Below, piece by piece: positions 20,471 to 28,936 of a stretch of DNA of 64,000 nucleotides. The notes beneath the pieces are model-generated. The model was not told the DNA's origin. It ran no database searches and saw only the letters and a list, made by a program, of their open reading frames with translations. The number at the start of each line of letters is the position of its first letter. Position 1 is the first letter of the stretch. The stretch comes from Mesorhizobium sp. CA14 (GTDB lineage: Bacteria; Pseudomonadota; Alphaproteobacteria; Rhizobiales; Rhizobiaceae): the NCBI RefSeq assembly GCF_020165195.1, contig NZ_JAIUHR010000011.1, positions 1 to 64,000 of the forward strand. The letters run 5' to 3'. The position numbers were made by a program, and so were the translations under genes.

Positions 20471-21136
20471 ATGTGGGCCCTCTTCCTCCGCGACATCCGC
20501 CTCTCCATCCGCGCCGGCGGCGGAGCCTTGATCGGCGTCATCTTCTTCCTCGCCGTCATCGTCACCATTCCCTTCGGCGTCGGACCCGACCTAAACCTGT
20601 TGTCGCGCATAGGCCCGGCGATCCTGTGGATCGCCGCTTTGCTCGCCTGCCTGCTCGGGCTCGACCGCCTGTTCCAGGCCGACCGCGAGGACGGCTCGCT
20701 GGATCTCCTGGTGCTCAATGGCGACCGCCACATGCTGGGGTTGACGGTGCTGACGAAATGCCTGGCGCATTGGACCGGCAGCGTGCTGCCGCTGGTGGTC
20801 GCGGCACCTCTGCTCGGCCTGTTCATGAATATGGAGCCGCTAGGCATAGGCGCCACGGCGCTCACATTGCTCGTCGGCACGCCGGCCATCACCTTCATCG
20901 GCGCAGCGGGCGCCGCGGTGGCGGTGGCGCTGCCGCGCGGCGGATTGCTCATTTCGGTGCTGGTGCTGCCGCTCACCATTCCGGTGCTGATCTTCGGCGT
21001 TTCGGCGAGCTATGGCGCTGTCGCCGATCCGGCGCCGTTCCTGCAGCCTTTCCTCATTCTTGCCGCGCTGACGCTGTTTCTTGCGGTGCTCGGTCCCCTG
21101 GCGGCGGCGCTGGCGCTGCGGCACGGGACGGATTGA
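20471..21136 (+). CDS. ccmB: Heme exporter membrane protein CcmB
   Basis: A 221-residue membrane protein with six hydrophobic segments. It opens with the family-typical MWALFLRDIRLSIRAGGG, and contains FQADREDGSLDLL and the AITFIGAAGAA helix. CcmB works with CcmA, CcmC and CcmD to load haem onto CcmE. Start at 20471 begins family similarity; an earlier in-frame start at 20363 would translate part of the repeat. In other rhizobia ccmC follows. Here only 117 bases separate the stop from ccmD. Confidence 0.92.
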   Translation: MWALFLRDIRLSIRAGGGALIGVIFFLAVIVTIPFGVGPDLNLLSRIGPAILWIAALLACLLGLDRLFQADREDGSLDLLVLNGDRHMLGLTVLTKCLAHWTGSVLPLVVAAPLLGLFMNMEPLGIGATALTLLVGTPAITFIGAAGAAVAVALPRGGLLISVLVLPLTIPVLIFGVSASYGAVADPAPFLQPFLILAALTLFLAVLGPLAAALALRHGTD

Positions 21137-21253
21137 GGCGACGAGGACGTTCCTTCACTGCGGCACCGCGGCAAATTGCGGACCGGCCGGCGCGAGGTTA
21201 TGGAAAGAAATGATCGAAACGGTTGACATGGCTACGAGCAGGGAGCGGTCGCA

Positions 21254-21421
21254 ATGAGCGCGCACGCCCTGTTCGTCACCGCCGCCTATGCCATCACCGC
21301 CGTCGTGCTCGCCGGGCTGATCGGCTGGATCCTGCTCGACCAGCGGGCGCGCAGGCGCGAGCTTGCCGCGCTGGAAGCGGCCGGGGTGCGGCGGCGTTCC
21401 GACAAGGCCATCAAGCCATGA
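21254..21421 (+). CDS. ccmD: Heme exporter small protein CcmD
   Basis: A 55-residue protein with one membrane helix (ALFVTAAYAITAVVLAGLIG) and a basic cytoplasmic tail (DQRARRRELAALE), the standard CcmD pattern. CcmD stabilises the CcmC-CcmE haem complex. AGGGAGCGG precedes the start. Its stop codon overlaps the ccmG start (ATGA), so the two are coupled. A 15-codon frame ending in the same ATGA overlap precedes it and may be what is left of an upstream gene. Confidence 0.85.
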   Translation: MSAHALFVTAAYAITAVVLAGLIGWILLDQRARRRELAALEAAGVRRRSDKAIKP

Positions 21422-21996
21422 GCCTCGAAACCGAAGCTTCGGCGCCGCGCCGCCGCCTGTTCGTGCTACTGCCGCTCTTGGTATTCCTGGGGTTGGCGGG
21501 GCTTTTCCTGTCGCAGCTGCTCTCGGGCCGCGATGTTTCGGAAATCCCTTCGGCGCTGATCGGCCTGCCGGCGCCGCAGACCAATCTGCCGCCGCTCGAA
21601 GGGACGAGCCTGCCGGGACTCGAGTCAAAAGACTTTGCCGGCAAGGTGACGCTGGTCAACGTGTTCGCTTCCTGGTGCGCGCCGTGCCGGGAAGAGCATC
21701 CGGTGCTGCTCGGCTTGTCGCAGGACAAGCGCTTCAGGCTCGCCGCGCTGAACTACAAGGACCAGCCCGAAAACGCCCGCCGCTTTCTTGGCGATCTCGG
21801 CAATCCGTACCAGGCGATCGGCGTCGATCCAGCCGGACGCGCGGCGATCGACTGGGGTGTCTATGGCGTGCCGGAGACCTTCGTCATCGGCAAGGACGGC
21901 AAGATTGCCTACAAGCATGTCGGGCCGCTGACGCCGGACTCCGTGAGGGCGTTGCTATGGCCGCAGATCGAGAAGGCGCTGGCGGCGCCGGGTTGA
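21418..21996 (+). CDS. ccmG: Thiol:disulfide interchange protein CcmG/DsbE
   Basis: A 192-residue membrane-anchored thioredoxin-like protein that keeps apocytochrome c cysteines reduced for haem attachment. One N-terminal membrane anchor (LFVLLPLLVFLGLAGLFL) is followed by the WCAPC redox motif near residue 85, the acidic GVYGVPETFVI cis-proline loop and the C-terminal helix. Translation is coupled to ccmD by a 4-base overlap. A palindromic repeat begins just after the stop. Confidence 0.93.
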   Translation: MSLETEASAPRRRLFVLLPLLVFLGLAGLFLSQLLSGRDVSEIPSALIGLPAPQTNLPPLEGTSLPGLESKDFAGKVTLVNVFASWCAPCREEHPVLLGLSQDKRFRLAALNYKDQPENARRFLGDLGNPYQAIGVDPAGRAAIDWGVYGVPETFVIGKDGKIAYKHVGPLTPDSVRALLWPQIEKALAAPG

Positions 21997-22006
21997 TGCG
22001 GCGGCG

Positions 22007-22140
22007 CCCCCTCATCCGGCCGCTTCGCGGCCACCTTCTCCCCGAGGGGAGAAGAGATTGGCGCCGGCGCCTAACTGCTCCTCACCCCTTGGGGAGAGGT
22101 CGGATTGCCCGCAATTCGGTTGGCAATCCGGGTGAGGGGG
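22007..22140. repeat. Palindromic repeat, family 1
   Basis: Starts CCCCCTCATCCGG and ends GGGTGAGGGGG, with inner TTCTCCCCGAGGGGAGAA. It shares both arms with the copy at 9421-9540. It lies between the convergent ccmG and DUF1127 genes. Confidence 0.85.
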
Positions 22141-22160
22141 GATTTCCCCGGGCCTGCCGC

Positions 22161-22325
22161 TCAGCCGTAGATCTGCTTGTGGATCTGGTAGAGCATCTCG
22201 GAACGGTCGGCGCGCAGATCGGCGAGATCGCGGCTGGACAGGTTCTCGATTTCGGCGACGAGGCGGTTGTAGTGACGACGCTTGGCCATGCTGGCGCGGG
22301 CGCGGGAGACAAGATTGTCGAACAT
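22161..22325 (-). CDS. DUF1127 small protein
   Basis: A 54-residue basic protein (MFDNLVSRARASMAKRRHYN at the start, then RLVAEIENLSSRDLADL) with the YjiS-like arginine-rich core of DUF1127. In Agrobacterium and Rhodobacter such proteins bind RNA or affect small-RNA turnover and phosphate or stress responses; that role is carried over by family only. AAGGAA precedes the start by about 8 bases. A 14-bp palindrome lies 55-92 bases upstream and may be an operator. Confidence 0.85.
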   Translation of the reverse strand: MFDNLVSRARASMAKRRHYNRLVAEIENLSSRDLADLRADRSEMLYQIHKQIYG

Positions 22326-22379
22326 GACAGGGTTCCTTCTTCGTTATTCCTCCCTGACGATTGCGAGCATGACATAGGA

Positions 22380-22417
22380 ATGGTGCGTTGCAAAAGAAAG
22401 ATGTTGCAATGCACCAT
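22380..22417. promoter_or_regulatory. Palindrome upstream of the DUF1127 gene
   Basis: ATGGTGCGTTGCAA (22380-22393) and TTGCAATGCACCAT (22404-22417) form a 14-bp inverted repeat with one mismatch and a 10-base spacer. It lies in the expected promoter region of the DUF1127 gene and has the shape of a dimeric repressor site. The regulator is unknown. Confidence 0.5.
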
Positions 22418-22600
22418 TGCGTTCAGCGCATAGCCGGTTAATTGTGGGCGAACGGGCTATGTGCCCAGCGCGGCGCGCAAGACCCGACCGTTTCACGTAT
22501 TTCCCATCTGTCTTGTCCTACAAATTACAAGCCTCCCGTCTTGCCAGAACGGCTGCGGGCTGGCTTGATCCGCCCGTCACCTGATGCCGGGAGGAAATTG

Positions 22601-23521
22601 ATGGCGGCCGCTGACTATTACGAAATTCTCGATCCGCGCTTCGCGCGCCTGTTCAATGGCAACGCGCAGGTGGAAAAGCTGTTCACCGGATGCCGCTGGG
22701 CGGAAGGACCGGCCTGGTTCGCTGCCGGCCGCTATGTCGTCTGGTCCGACATCCCCAACAACTGCATGCTGCGCTATGACGAGACCGACGGCAGCGTCAG
22801 CGTGTTCCGGCAGCCGTCCGGCAATTCCAACGGCAACACTGTCGACCGGCAGGGCCGGCTAGTGACCTGCGAGCATTCCGGCCGCCGCGTCAGCCGCACC
22901 GAGCATGACGGCTCGGTCACCACCATCGCCGAGAAATGGAAAGGCAAGCGGCTCAACTCGCCCAACGACGTGGTGGTGCGCTCCGACGGCTCGATCTGGT
23001 TCACCGATCCGAGCTACGGCATCGACAGCGACTATGAGGGCGACAAGGCCGAAAGCGAGATCGGCGCCTGCAACGTCTATCGCGTCGATCCGGAGACGGG
23101 CGATGTCGAGGCCGTCATCACCGACATGGTGCGGCCGAACGGGCTCGCCTTCTCGCTCGATGAAAGCCTGCTCTATGTCGTCGACACCGGTCGCACGCAT
23201 GGCGAGAAGAACCCTGCGCATATGCGCGTCTTCAATGTCGGCGAGCACGGCAAGAAGATTTCGGGCGGCAAGGTGTTCGCCGACTGCACCGCCGGTCTGT
23301 TCGACGGGTTCCGGCTCGATTCGGACGGGCGCATCTGGACAAGTGCGGCCGACGGTATCCATTGCTATGACCCGGACGGCACGCTGATCGGCAAGGTCAA
23401 GGTCCCGGAAGTGACCGCCAACTGCGTGTTCGGGGGCAACAAACTCAACTGTCTCTACATCGCCGGCACCACCTCGCTCTATATGGTGCGGCTGATGGTG
23501 AATGGGGCCAAGACCTATTGA
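22601..23521 (+). CDS. SMP-30/gluconolactonase/LRE family protein
   Basis: A 306-residue six-bladed beta-propeller hydrolase of the SMP-30 family, probably opening a sugar lactone. Typical blocks are CRWAEGPAWF (metal-binding Glu), RLNSPNDVVVRSDGSIWFTD (Asn-Asp metal ligands) and RPNGLAFSLDESLLYVVD. All the expected metal ligands are there. Start at 22601 has GGGAGG 7 bases upstream; the frame open from 22442 has no support. A tautomerase gene follows after 28 bases, which suggests a small catabolic operon. Confidence 0.88.
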   Translation: MAAADYYEILDPRFARLFNGNAQVEKLFTGCRWAEGPAWFAAGRYVVWSDIPNNCMLRYDETDGSVSVFRQPSGNSNGNTVDRQGRLVTCEHSGRRVSRTEHDGSVTTIAEKWKGKRLNSPNDVVVRSDGSIWFTDPSYGIDSDYEGDKAESEIGACNVYRVDPETGDVEAVITDMVRPNGLAFSLDESLLYVVDTGRTHGEKNPAHMRVFNVGEHGKKISGGKVFADCTAGLFDGFRLDSDGRIWTSAADGIHCYDPDGTLIGKVKVPEVTANCVFGGNKLNCLYIAGTTSLYMVRLMVNGAKTY

Positions 23522-23549
23522 TAGCGAGGCATATCAGCGGGAGAGAAAA

Positions 23550-23756
23550 ATGCCGTTCGTCAACATCCGCATCGTCAAGGAAGTGATCGCCGCCGATCCG
23601 GCCGGCAAGAAGGCTGACATCGCCAAGAAAGTGACCGCGGCCATCATGGACGCCACCGGGCTTAGCAATGACGACGTCTGGGTGGTGTTCGAGGAGGTCA
23701 ACGCCCGCGACTGGTATGTCGGCAAGACCGATGTCGAGACGCGGAGGAAGGGGTAG
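23550..23756 (+). CDS. 4-oxalocrotonate tautomerase family enzyme
   Basis: A 68-residue tautomerase. The catalytic N-terminal proline (MPFVNIRIV) is present, as are the family stretch KKADIAKKVTAAIMDATG and the late VVFEEVNARDWYVG. Small homohexameric enzymes of this family move keto-enol double bonds in catabolism of aromatic or dicarboxylic compounds. GGAG lies 10 bases upstream. It is probably cotranscribed with the SMP-30 gene. Confidence 0.88.
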   Translation: MPFVNIRIVKEVIAADPAGKKADIAKKVTAAIMDATGLSNDDVWVVFEEVNARDWYVGKTDVETRRKG

Positions 23757-23810
23757 CGGCTCTCCCTTCTCCCACAAGGGGCACAAGGGGAGAAGGGGAA
23801 GACGCGCCAC

Positions 23811-24344
23811 TCATCGTCCGCCAATAAATCTCACGAAAGCCTCGATCGCGTCGCACATCGCCTGTCGGTTCGCCGGCTCCGCCAGGATCGCTTCCACCTC
23901 CGCCGGCTTCTTGCCCAGCAGCGCGATCTCCAGCGTCCTCTCCTCATACATCGCGAACGACATCGTCCGCATGATCTCGGCAAGTGCTGCCCGCGCGTAG
24001 AGCGAGCGGGGCGAGGCGTGGACCAGCATTGCCGGCTTGCCCACCGCCGCGTCGCGCGAGACCAGCCAGTCCAGTGCGTTCTTCATGCCGCCGGGCACGC
24101 CATGCGCATATTCCGGGCAGGAGACGATGACGCCGTCTGCGCGGGTGATCATCTCGATCAGCTCTGCCGCTTCGGGCGGCGTGCGCTCGCCCTCGTCGTC
24201 GGGGTTGAAGATCGGCAGCCGGCCGAGCCCATCATAGACCTGGACACGGCAGCCCGCGGGCGCGTTGGCTGCCAATGCCGCCACCAGGGCCGAGTTGGTC
24301 GAGGCAGCGCGCAGGCTGCCTGATATGGCGATGATCTCGATCAA
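23811..24344 (-). CDS. NADPH-dependent FMN reductase
   Basis: A 177-residue flavodoxin-fold reductase. GSLRAASTNSALV near residue 9 is the FMN phosphate loop and SCPEYAHGVPGGMKNALDW near residues 75-95 is the flavin-contacting signature of the family. It likely reduces FMN, quinones or similar substrates with NADPH. It converges with the tautomerase gene. The next minus-strand gene, also a flavoprotein, starts 38 bases upstream, so the two may form an operon. Confidence 0.88.
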   Translation of the reverse strand: MIEIIAISGSLRAASTNSALVAALAANAPAGCRVQVYDGLGRLPIFNPDDEGERTPPEAAELIEMITRADGVIVSCPEYAHGVPGGMKNALDWLVSRDAAVGKPAMLVHASPRSLYARAALAEIMRTMSFAMYEERTLEIALLGKKPAEVEAILAEPANRQAMCDAIEAFVRFIGGR

Positions 24345-24381
24345 GGGAGAGCCGGACGAAGAGTTGAGTCGTCCGGCAAGC

Positions 24382-25002
24382 CTACCACATGGTCTGGCGG
24401 TAATCGTGGTCCAGCTCGCGGTCGATCTCGCCGGCGCTTTCGCTGAGCGCCAGCTGGTCGCGGATGATCTGGCCGAGCGTCGGCAAGGTCGCGCGATCGT
24501 ACCAGGTTTCCGGCTTCCACAGATCGGAGCGCATGAAGGCCTTGGCGCAGTGCATATAGGCGGCCTTAACCGCCACCACGATCACGCTCTGCGGTTCCTT
24601 GCCGTCGACAGCCAGGCGTTCGCGCAAGGTGGGATCGACGGTGATGCGAGCGTCGCCGTTGACGCGCAGCGTCTCGTTCATGCCGGGGATGAGGAAGAGC
24701 AGCCCGACCGACGGGTTGCGGATGATGTTTTCCAGCGTGTCCAGCCGGTTGTTGCCGGGACGGTCGGGGATGGCGATGGTGGAGTTGTCGAGGATGGCGG
24801 CGAAGCCGGGCTTGTCGCCTTTCGGCGTCACGTCGGCATTGCCGGTGCCGTCGGAGGAGCCGATCAGCACGAAGGGGCTCTTGCCGATGAAGGAACGGCA
24901 ATGGCCGTCGAGGGCTTTGAGCTCCTTGCGGATCGAGCCGTCGGTCGGCCGGGGCGTCTTGTAGATCGTCCTCAGCTCGTCATGCGTGGTGAGGAACTCC
25001 AT
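24382..25002 (-). CDS. PPOX-type FMN-binding protein (MSMEG_1061-like)
   Basis: A 206-residue split-barrel flavoprotein related to pyridoxamine 5'-phosphate oxidase. The central part, GTGNADVTPKGDKPGFAAIL followed by IPDRPGNNRLDTLENIIRNP and VGLLFLIPGMNETLRVNG, is characteristic of the MSMEG_1061 subgroup. It lacks the C-terminal PNPOx dimerisation domain, so it is not the vitamin B6 enzyme. The substrate is unknown; relatives reduce F420- or FMN-dependent substrates. It lies next to another flavoprotein gene on the same strand. Confidence 0.8.
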   Translation of the reverse strand: MEFLTTHDELRTIYKTPRPTDGSIRKELKALDGHCRSFIGKSPFVLIGSSDGTGNADVTPKGDKPGFAAILDNSTIAIPDRPGNNRLDTLENIIRNPSVGLLFLIPGMNETLRVNGDARITVDPTLRERLAVDGKEPQSVIVVAVKAAYMHCAKAFMRSDLWKPETWYDRATLPTLGQIIRDQLALSESAGEIDRELDHDYRQTMW

Positions 25003-25020
25003 GCTGCCCCCTGACGGCCC

Positions 25021-25677
25021 TTAATTCCCGGCCTTCTCTTGCTTGTGCTTTTCCTCAAGCGAGTGGCGCATGATCAGCGGCATCTGGCTGAAGGTGAACA
25101 GCAAGGTGATCGGGATCGTGCCCCAGACCTTGAAATAAAGCCAGGTCGCTTCGGAAAAGTTGCGCCAGACGACCTCGTTGAGCACGGCGAGGAAGAGGAA
25201 GAACAGCCCCCAGCGAAAGGTCAGCTTGCGCCAGCCCTCGGCATCGAGCTGGAAGGCGGAATCGAAGACGTAGCCAAGCAGCGACCGGCCGAACAGCAGC
25301 CCGCCGAGCAGCGTGACGCCGAACAGCGAGTTGATGATCGTCGGCTTCATGAAGGCGAAGGTCTTGTCCTGCAGGTAAAGAGCCAGCGCGCCGAAGACGA
25401 AGACGACGATCGCCGAGACCAGCGGCATCAGCGGCAGGCTGCGCGTGAGCAGCCATGAGGCGCCGAGCGAAAGCGCGGTCGCCACCATGAAGAAGGCGGT
25501 GGCAATCAGGATCGGCTCGCCGAGATGGGCGAGCACCGGGAATTTCTCGGCCAGCCACTCGCCGCGGATGGTGGTGAAGAAGAACACCAGGCCCGGACCC
25601 AGTTCGAGCAGGAACTTCAAGCCGGGATTCATCGGCTTGCGGCGTGGATCGGACGGGTCGCGTTCGAGGATGTTCAT
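25021..25677 (-). CDS. yciB: Inner-membrane septation protein A
   Basis: A 218-residue membrane protein of the YciB/IspZ family, with five to six hydrophobic helices. The opening [17 protein letters not shown] and the middle [19 protein letters not shown] are family hallmarks, and [20 protein letters not shown] is near the C-terminus. It affects cell envelope synthesis and septation. It is the last gene of the dapF-mtaB-ftsY-yciB run on the minus strand, 63 bases after ftsY. Confidence 0.92.
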   Translation of the reverse strand: MNILERDPSDPRRKPMNPGLKFLLELGPGLVFFFTTIRGEWLAEKFPVLAHLGEPILIATAFFMVATALSLGASWLLTRSLPLMPLVSAIVVFVFGALALYLQDKTFAFMKPTIINSLFGVTLLGGLLFGRSLLGYVFDSAFQLDAEGWRKLTFRWGLFFLFLAVLNEVVWRNFSEATWLYFKVWGTIPITLLFTFSQMPLIMRHSLEEKHKQEKAGN

Positions 25678-25740
25678 AAAAGTCCTTCTTGCGCATGATC
25701 TGGCCGAAAAGCAGGCGGCCTTTCAAGATCACGCCTTTGT

Positions 25741-27594
25741 TCAGGCGACGCCGGCGATCGCTCTCGCAAACTCGCTGGCGGAAAACGGTTCGAGGTCGTC
25801 GACCTGCTCGCCGACGCCGATGAAATAGACCGGCAGCCGGTGCTTGGCGGCGATCGCCACCAGAATACCGCCGCGCGCCGTGCCGTCCAGCTTGGTCATC
25901 ACCAGCCCGTTGACGCCGGCGACGTTGCGGAAAATCTCGACCTGGTTCAGCGCATTCTGGCCGGTGGTGGCGTCGACCGTCTGCAGCACCGTGTGCGGCG
26001 CTTCGGGATCGAGCTTGCCCAGCACGCGCACGATCTTTTCCAGCTCGGCCATCAGCTCGGTCTTGTTCTGCAGGCGCCCGGCCGTGTCGATGATCAGCAC
26101 GTCGGAGCCGGCCTCCTTGGCCCTCTCGAAGGCATCATAGGCGAGGCCCGCGGCATCCGCGCCGAGCTTGGTGGCAATGACGGGCGATTTCGTGCGCTCG
26201 CCCCAGATCTTGAGCTGCTCGATCGCGGCGGCGCGGAACGTGTCGCCGGCGGCCAGCATCACCTTCAGGCCGCCATCGGTGAGCTTGGCGGCGAGCTTGC
26301 CGATGGTGGTGGTCTTGCCGGTGCCATTGACGCCGACGACCAGGATGACATGCGGCTTGTGGCTGAGGTCGAGCTCGAGCGGTTTTGCCACCGGCGTCAG
26401 CACCTTTTCCACCTCCGCCGCCATCACGGCGCGGACTTCAGCGTCGGAAACGTCGCGGCCATAGCGGCTGGAGGCGAGCGAATCGGTGACGCGAAGCGCG
26501 GTCTCCACGCCGAGATCGGCGCGGATCAGCACGTCCTCCAGATCCTGCAGCGTGTCCTCGTCCAGCTTTCGCTTGGTGAAGACGCCGGCGATGTTGCCGG
26601 TGAGCTCGCGCGAGGAGCGGGCAAGCCCTTCGCGCATGCGCTGGAACCAGGAGCGCCGCGGCGCCGGCTCCGGCGCCTTTTGCGGCTCGGCTTTCGGCTC
26701 GACCTTTTTTGAGACCGTCACCTTGCCGGCGGCGGGAGCGGGCTGCGTAACGGGCGCCAACTCTACCGCCCCCTCGATGGGGGAGGCCCCGAGCGCAGCT
26801 CGGGGGTGGGGGTGACCCGCGTCGGCGCCGTCACCCCGCCCCGCCACTCCGTGGCGACCCTCCCCATCGAGGGGAGGGTGGGGCGCTGGAGCTTCTTCCT
26901 TCTCCCCGTCTCTATACGGGGAGAAGGTGCCGGCAGGCTGATGAGGGGTGGCGCCGGTTTGCGAGGATGGCTCGATGGCGGGCGGCGCCGCTGGCGGAAC
27001 CTCGATGGGCGCCGGCGTTTCGACCGGGACTTCGGCAGGCGGCGCCGGCACTTCGACCGGCGGCTGCTCAGGCTGCGGTTCCGGACGCGAAGGCTCGATG
27101 TCCGGCCGAGTCGGCGCAGGTGCGGGCACTTCCTGCGGAGCAGGTTCCGGTGGCAAAGGCTCGGGTTGTACCGGCGGCACTTCCTCGGGGGCAGGCGGCT
27201 CCGGCTTCTCGGGCACCGGTTGCGGCTCTTCTTCCGGCTCGGGCTGCGGCAGCGGTTCCGGCTCGGCGGGAACGATCGGCTCGGGCGTCGGCGGAATGGT
27301 TGGAGCAGGTTCGGGCTTCGGCTCTTCGGGGACCGGTTGAGGGGTGGGCTCTACCTCGATGGGGGAGGTCCCGAGCGCAGCTCGGGGGTGACCCACGTCG
27401 GCGCCGTCACCCCGCCCCGCCACTTCGTGGCGACCCTCCCCATCGAGGGGAGGGTGGGGTGCCTGCTCAGCCTCGGGCTTCAGCGTGTCCAGCGCGTCCC
27501 ATTTGATCGGCGGCAAAGGGGCCGTCTCGTCGACGCGCTCCTCGACAACTTCTTTCTTGCCGAACGAAAATATCTTCTTGAAGAAACCAGCCAT
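25741..27594 (-). CDS. ftsY: Signal recognition particle receptor FtsY
   Basis: A 617-residue SRP receptor GTPase that docks ribosome-SRP complexes at the membrane. The NG domain is complete: GVNGTGKTTTIGKLA, DTAGR, TKLDGTARGG. The N-terminal acidic region is much longer than usual (about 320 residues) and is Pro/Glu-rich. It contains three segments translated from palindromic repeats: residues ~46-81, ~216-233 and ~238-275. The first and third share a core HPPLDGEGRH...VAGRGDGAD. Start at 27594 gives the family-typical MAGFFKKIFSFG. The gene starts 13 bases after mtaB. Confidence 0.95.
   Translation of the reverse strand: MAGFFKKIFSFGKKEVVEERVDETAPLPPIKWDALDTLKPEAEQAPHPPLDGEGRHEVAGRGDGADVGHPRAALGTSPIEVEPTPQPVPEEPKPEPAPTIPPTPEPIVPAEPEPLPQPEPEEEPQPVPEKPEPPAPEEVPPVQPEPLPPEPAPQEVPAPAPTRPDIEPSRPEPQPEQPPVEVPAPPAEVPVETPAPIEVPPAAPPAIEPSSQTGATPHQPAGTFSPYRDGEKEEAPAPHPPLDGEGRHGVAGRGDGADAGHPHPRAALGASPIEGAVELAPVTQPAPAAGKVTVSKKVEPKAEPQKAPEPAPRRSWFQRMREGLARSSRELTGNIAGVFTKRKLDEDTLQDLEDVLIRADLGVETALRVTDSLASSRYGRDVSDAEVRAVMAAEVEKVLTPVAKPLELDLSHKPHVILVVGVNGTGKTTTIGKLAAKLTDGGLKVMLAAGDTFRAAAIEQLKIWGERTKSPVIATKLGADAAGLAYDAFERAKEAGSDVLIIDTAGRLQNKTELMAELEKIVRVLGKLDPEAPHTVLQTVDATTGQNALNQVEIFRNVAGVNGLVMTKLDGTARGGILVAIAAKHRLPVYFIGVGEQVDDLEPFSASEFARAIAGVA
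26772..26883. repeat. Palindromic repeat, family 3, copy A1 inside ftsY
   Basis: A 112-bp element with inverted ends (CCTCGATGGGGGAGG and CCTCCCCATCGAGGGG types) and inner CGAGCGCAGCTCG. It is read in frame as FtsY residues ~238-275. It differs from the copy at 27354-27459 by a 6-base insertion and a few substitutions, all frame-preserving. Confidence 0.92.
26898..26949. repeat. Short palindromic repeat inside ftsY
   Basis: CCTTCTCCCCGT pairs with ACGGGGAGAAGG and is followed by CTGATGAGGGGTG, the hallmark of the family 1 repeats. It is read in frame as FtsY residues ~216-233 (PHQPAGTFSPYRDGEKEE), 14 bases from copy A1. Confidence 0.85.
27354..27459. repeat. Palindromic repeat, family 3, copy A2 inside ftsY
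   Basis: A 106-bp element nearly identical to 26772-26883, read in the same frame as FtsY residues ~46-81. Both copies are in the same orientation and frame. Confidence 0.92.
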
Positions 27595-27607
27595 GCGTCT
27601 CGCAGTC

Positions 27608-28936
27608 TCAGGCGGCTTGCGCGGCAGAGGGCGCCGCAATCAGTCGGGCGCCGTCATGGCCGGTGATCGTGGCATCGACGATCTCGCCGGGCGCGCCCGT
27701 ATCGATCGCGGCCAGCGTAAACCCTTCGGTGCGGCCGAGCCCGTCGCGTTCGACGAGGATCGATTGCCGCGTGCCCGGCAGCGACGACAGATGACTGCGA
27801 TAGGCGGCCTCGCCGGCGGCGCGCAGCCTTGCGGCGCGCGCCTTCACCACCTCGCGGCGGACTGGCGGCATGCGCGCGGCGGGCGTGCCCTCGCGCGGCG
27901 AGAACGGGAAGACGTGGAGATGCGTCAGGCCGCATTCCTCGACGATCTTCTCCGAATTCTTAAACATGTCCTCGGTCTCGGTCGGAAAGCCGGCGATGAT
28001 GTCGGCGCCGAAGACGACGCCGGGACGCAGCTTGCGCACATCCTCGCAGAAGCGGATCGACTGGTCGCGCAAATGGCGACGTTTCATGCGCTTCAGGATC
28101 ATGTCGTCGCCCGATTGCAGCGACAGATGCAGATGCGGCATCAGCCTGGGTTCGGTGGCGATCGCGTCGAGCAGGTCGTCGTCGGCTTCGATGGAATCGA
28201 TCGAGGACAATCTCAGCCGCTTCACGTCCGGCACCTGGCGAAGGATCGTCTTCACCAGTTTTCCCAGCTTTGGCGCACCCGGCAGGTCGGCGCCGAAGCT
28301 GGTCATGTCGACGCCGGTCAAAACGATCTCGGCATAGCCGTTGCCGGCCAGGCGCTTGACCTGCTCGACCACGGCGCCCATCGGCACCGAGCGTGAATTG
28401 CCGCGACCATAGGGGATGATGCAGAAGGTGCAGCGATGGTCGCAGCCATTCTGCACCTGCACGAAAGCGCGCGCCCGGCCCTCGATGGCGTCGACCATGT
28501 GGCTTGCCGTCTCGCGCACCGAAAAAATGTCGTTGACGCGCGCCTTCTCGGTATCGTTGACGCCGAAATCGGGCAGCGCGCGATAGGAGTTGGCCTTCAG
28601 CTTCTCCTCATTGCCGAGCACGAGGTCGACCTCGTCCATGGCGGCGAAATTCTGCGGCTCGGTCTGCGCCGCGCAGCCGGTGACGATGATGCGGGCCGAA
28701 GGGTTCTCGCGGCGCGCCTTGCGGATCGCCTGCTTGGCCTGGCGCACCGCTTCCGCCGTGACGGCGCAGGTGTTGAAGATGAAGGCGCCGCCTTGGAGCG
28801 CGCCGAGGCCGGCGTTTTCGGCCTCGCGGCGCATCACTTCCGATTCATAGGTGTTGAGGCGGCAGCCGAAGGTGACGACGTCTACACCTGTCGTGGTGGA
28901 GGCTTGGGATTCCAAGCCTTTTCCAAGGGCGGACAT
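27608..28936 (-). CDS. mtaB: tRNA t6A37 methylthiotransferase MtaB
   Basis: A 442-residue radical-SAM enzyme that adds a methylthio group to t6A at tRNA position 37. The N-terminal UPF0004 domain has VTFGCRLNTYESE and the cysteines of FNTCAV and VTGCAAQ. The radical-SAM cluster is CDHRCTFC near residue 157. The SSIDSIEADDDLL and HLHLSLQSGDD segments identify the MtaB branch. A TRAM domain ends the protein. The start overlaps the dapF stop by one base (TGATG), so translation is coupled. Confidence 0.93.
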   Translation of the reverse strand: MSALGKGLESQASTTTGVDVVTFGCRLNTYESEVMRREAENAGLGALQGGAFIFNTCAVTAEAVRQAKQAIRKARRENPSARIIVTGCAAQTEPQNFAAMDEVDLVLGNEEKLKANSYRALPDFGVNDTEKARVNDIFSVRETASHMVDAIEGRARAFVQVQNGCDHRCTFCIIPYGRGNSRSVPMGAVVEQVKRLAGNGYAEIVLTGVDMTSFGADLPGAPKLGKLVKTILRQVPDVKRLRLSSIDSIEADDDLLDAIATEPRLMPHLHLSLQSGDDMILKRMKRRHLRDQSIRFCEDVRKLRPGVVFGADIIAGFPTETEDMFKNSEKIVEECGLTHLHVFPFSPREGTPAARMPPVRREVVKARAARLRAAGEAAYRSHLSSLPGTRQSILVERDGLGRTEGFTLAAIDTGAPGEIVDATITGHDGARLIAAPSAAQAA

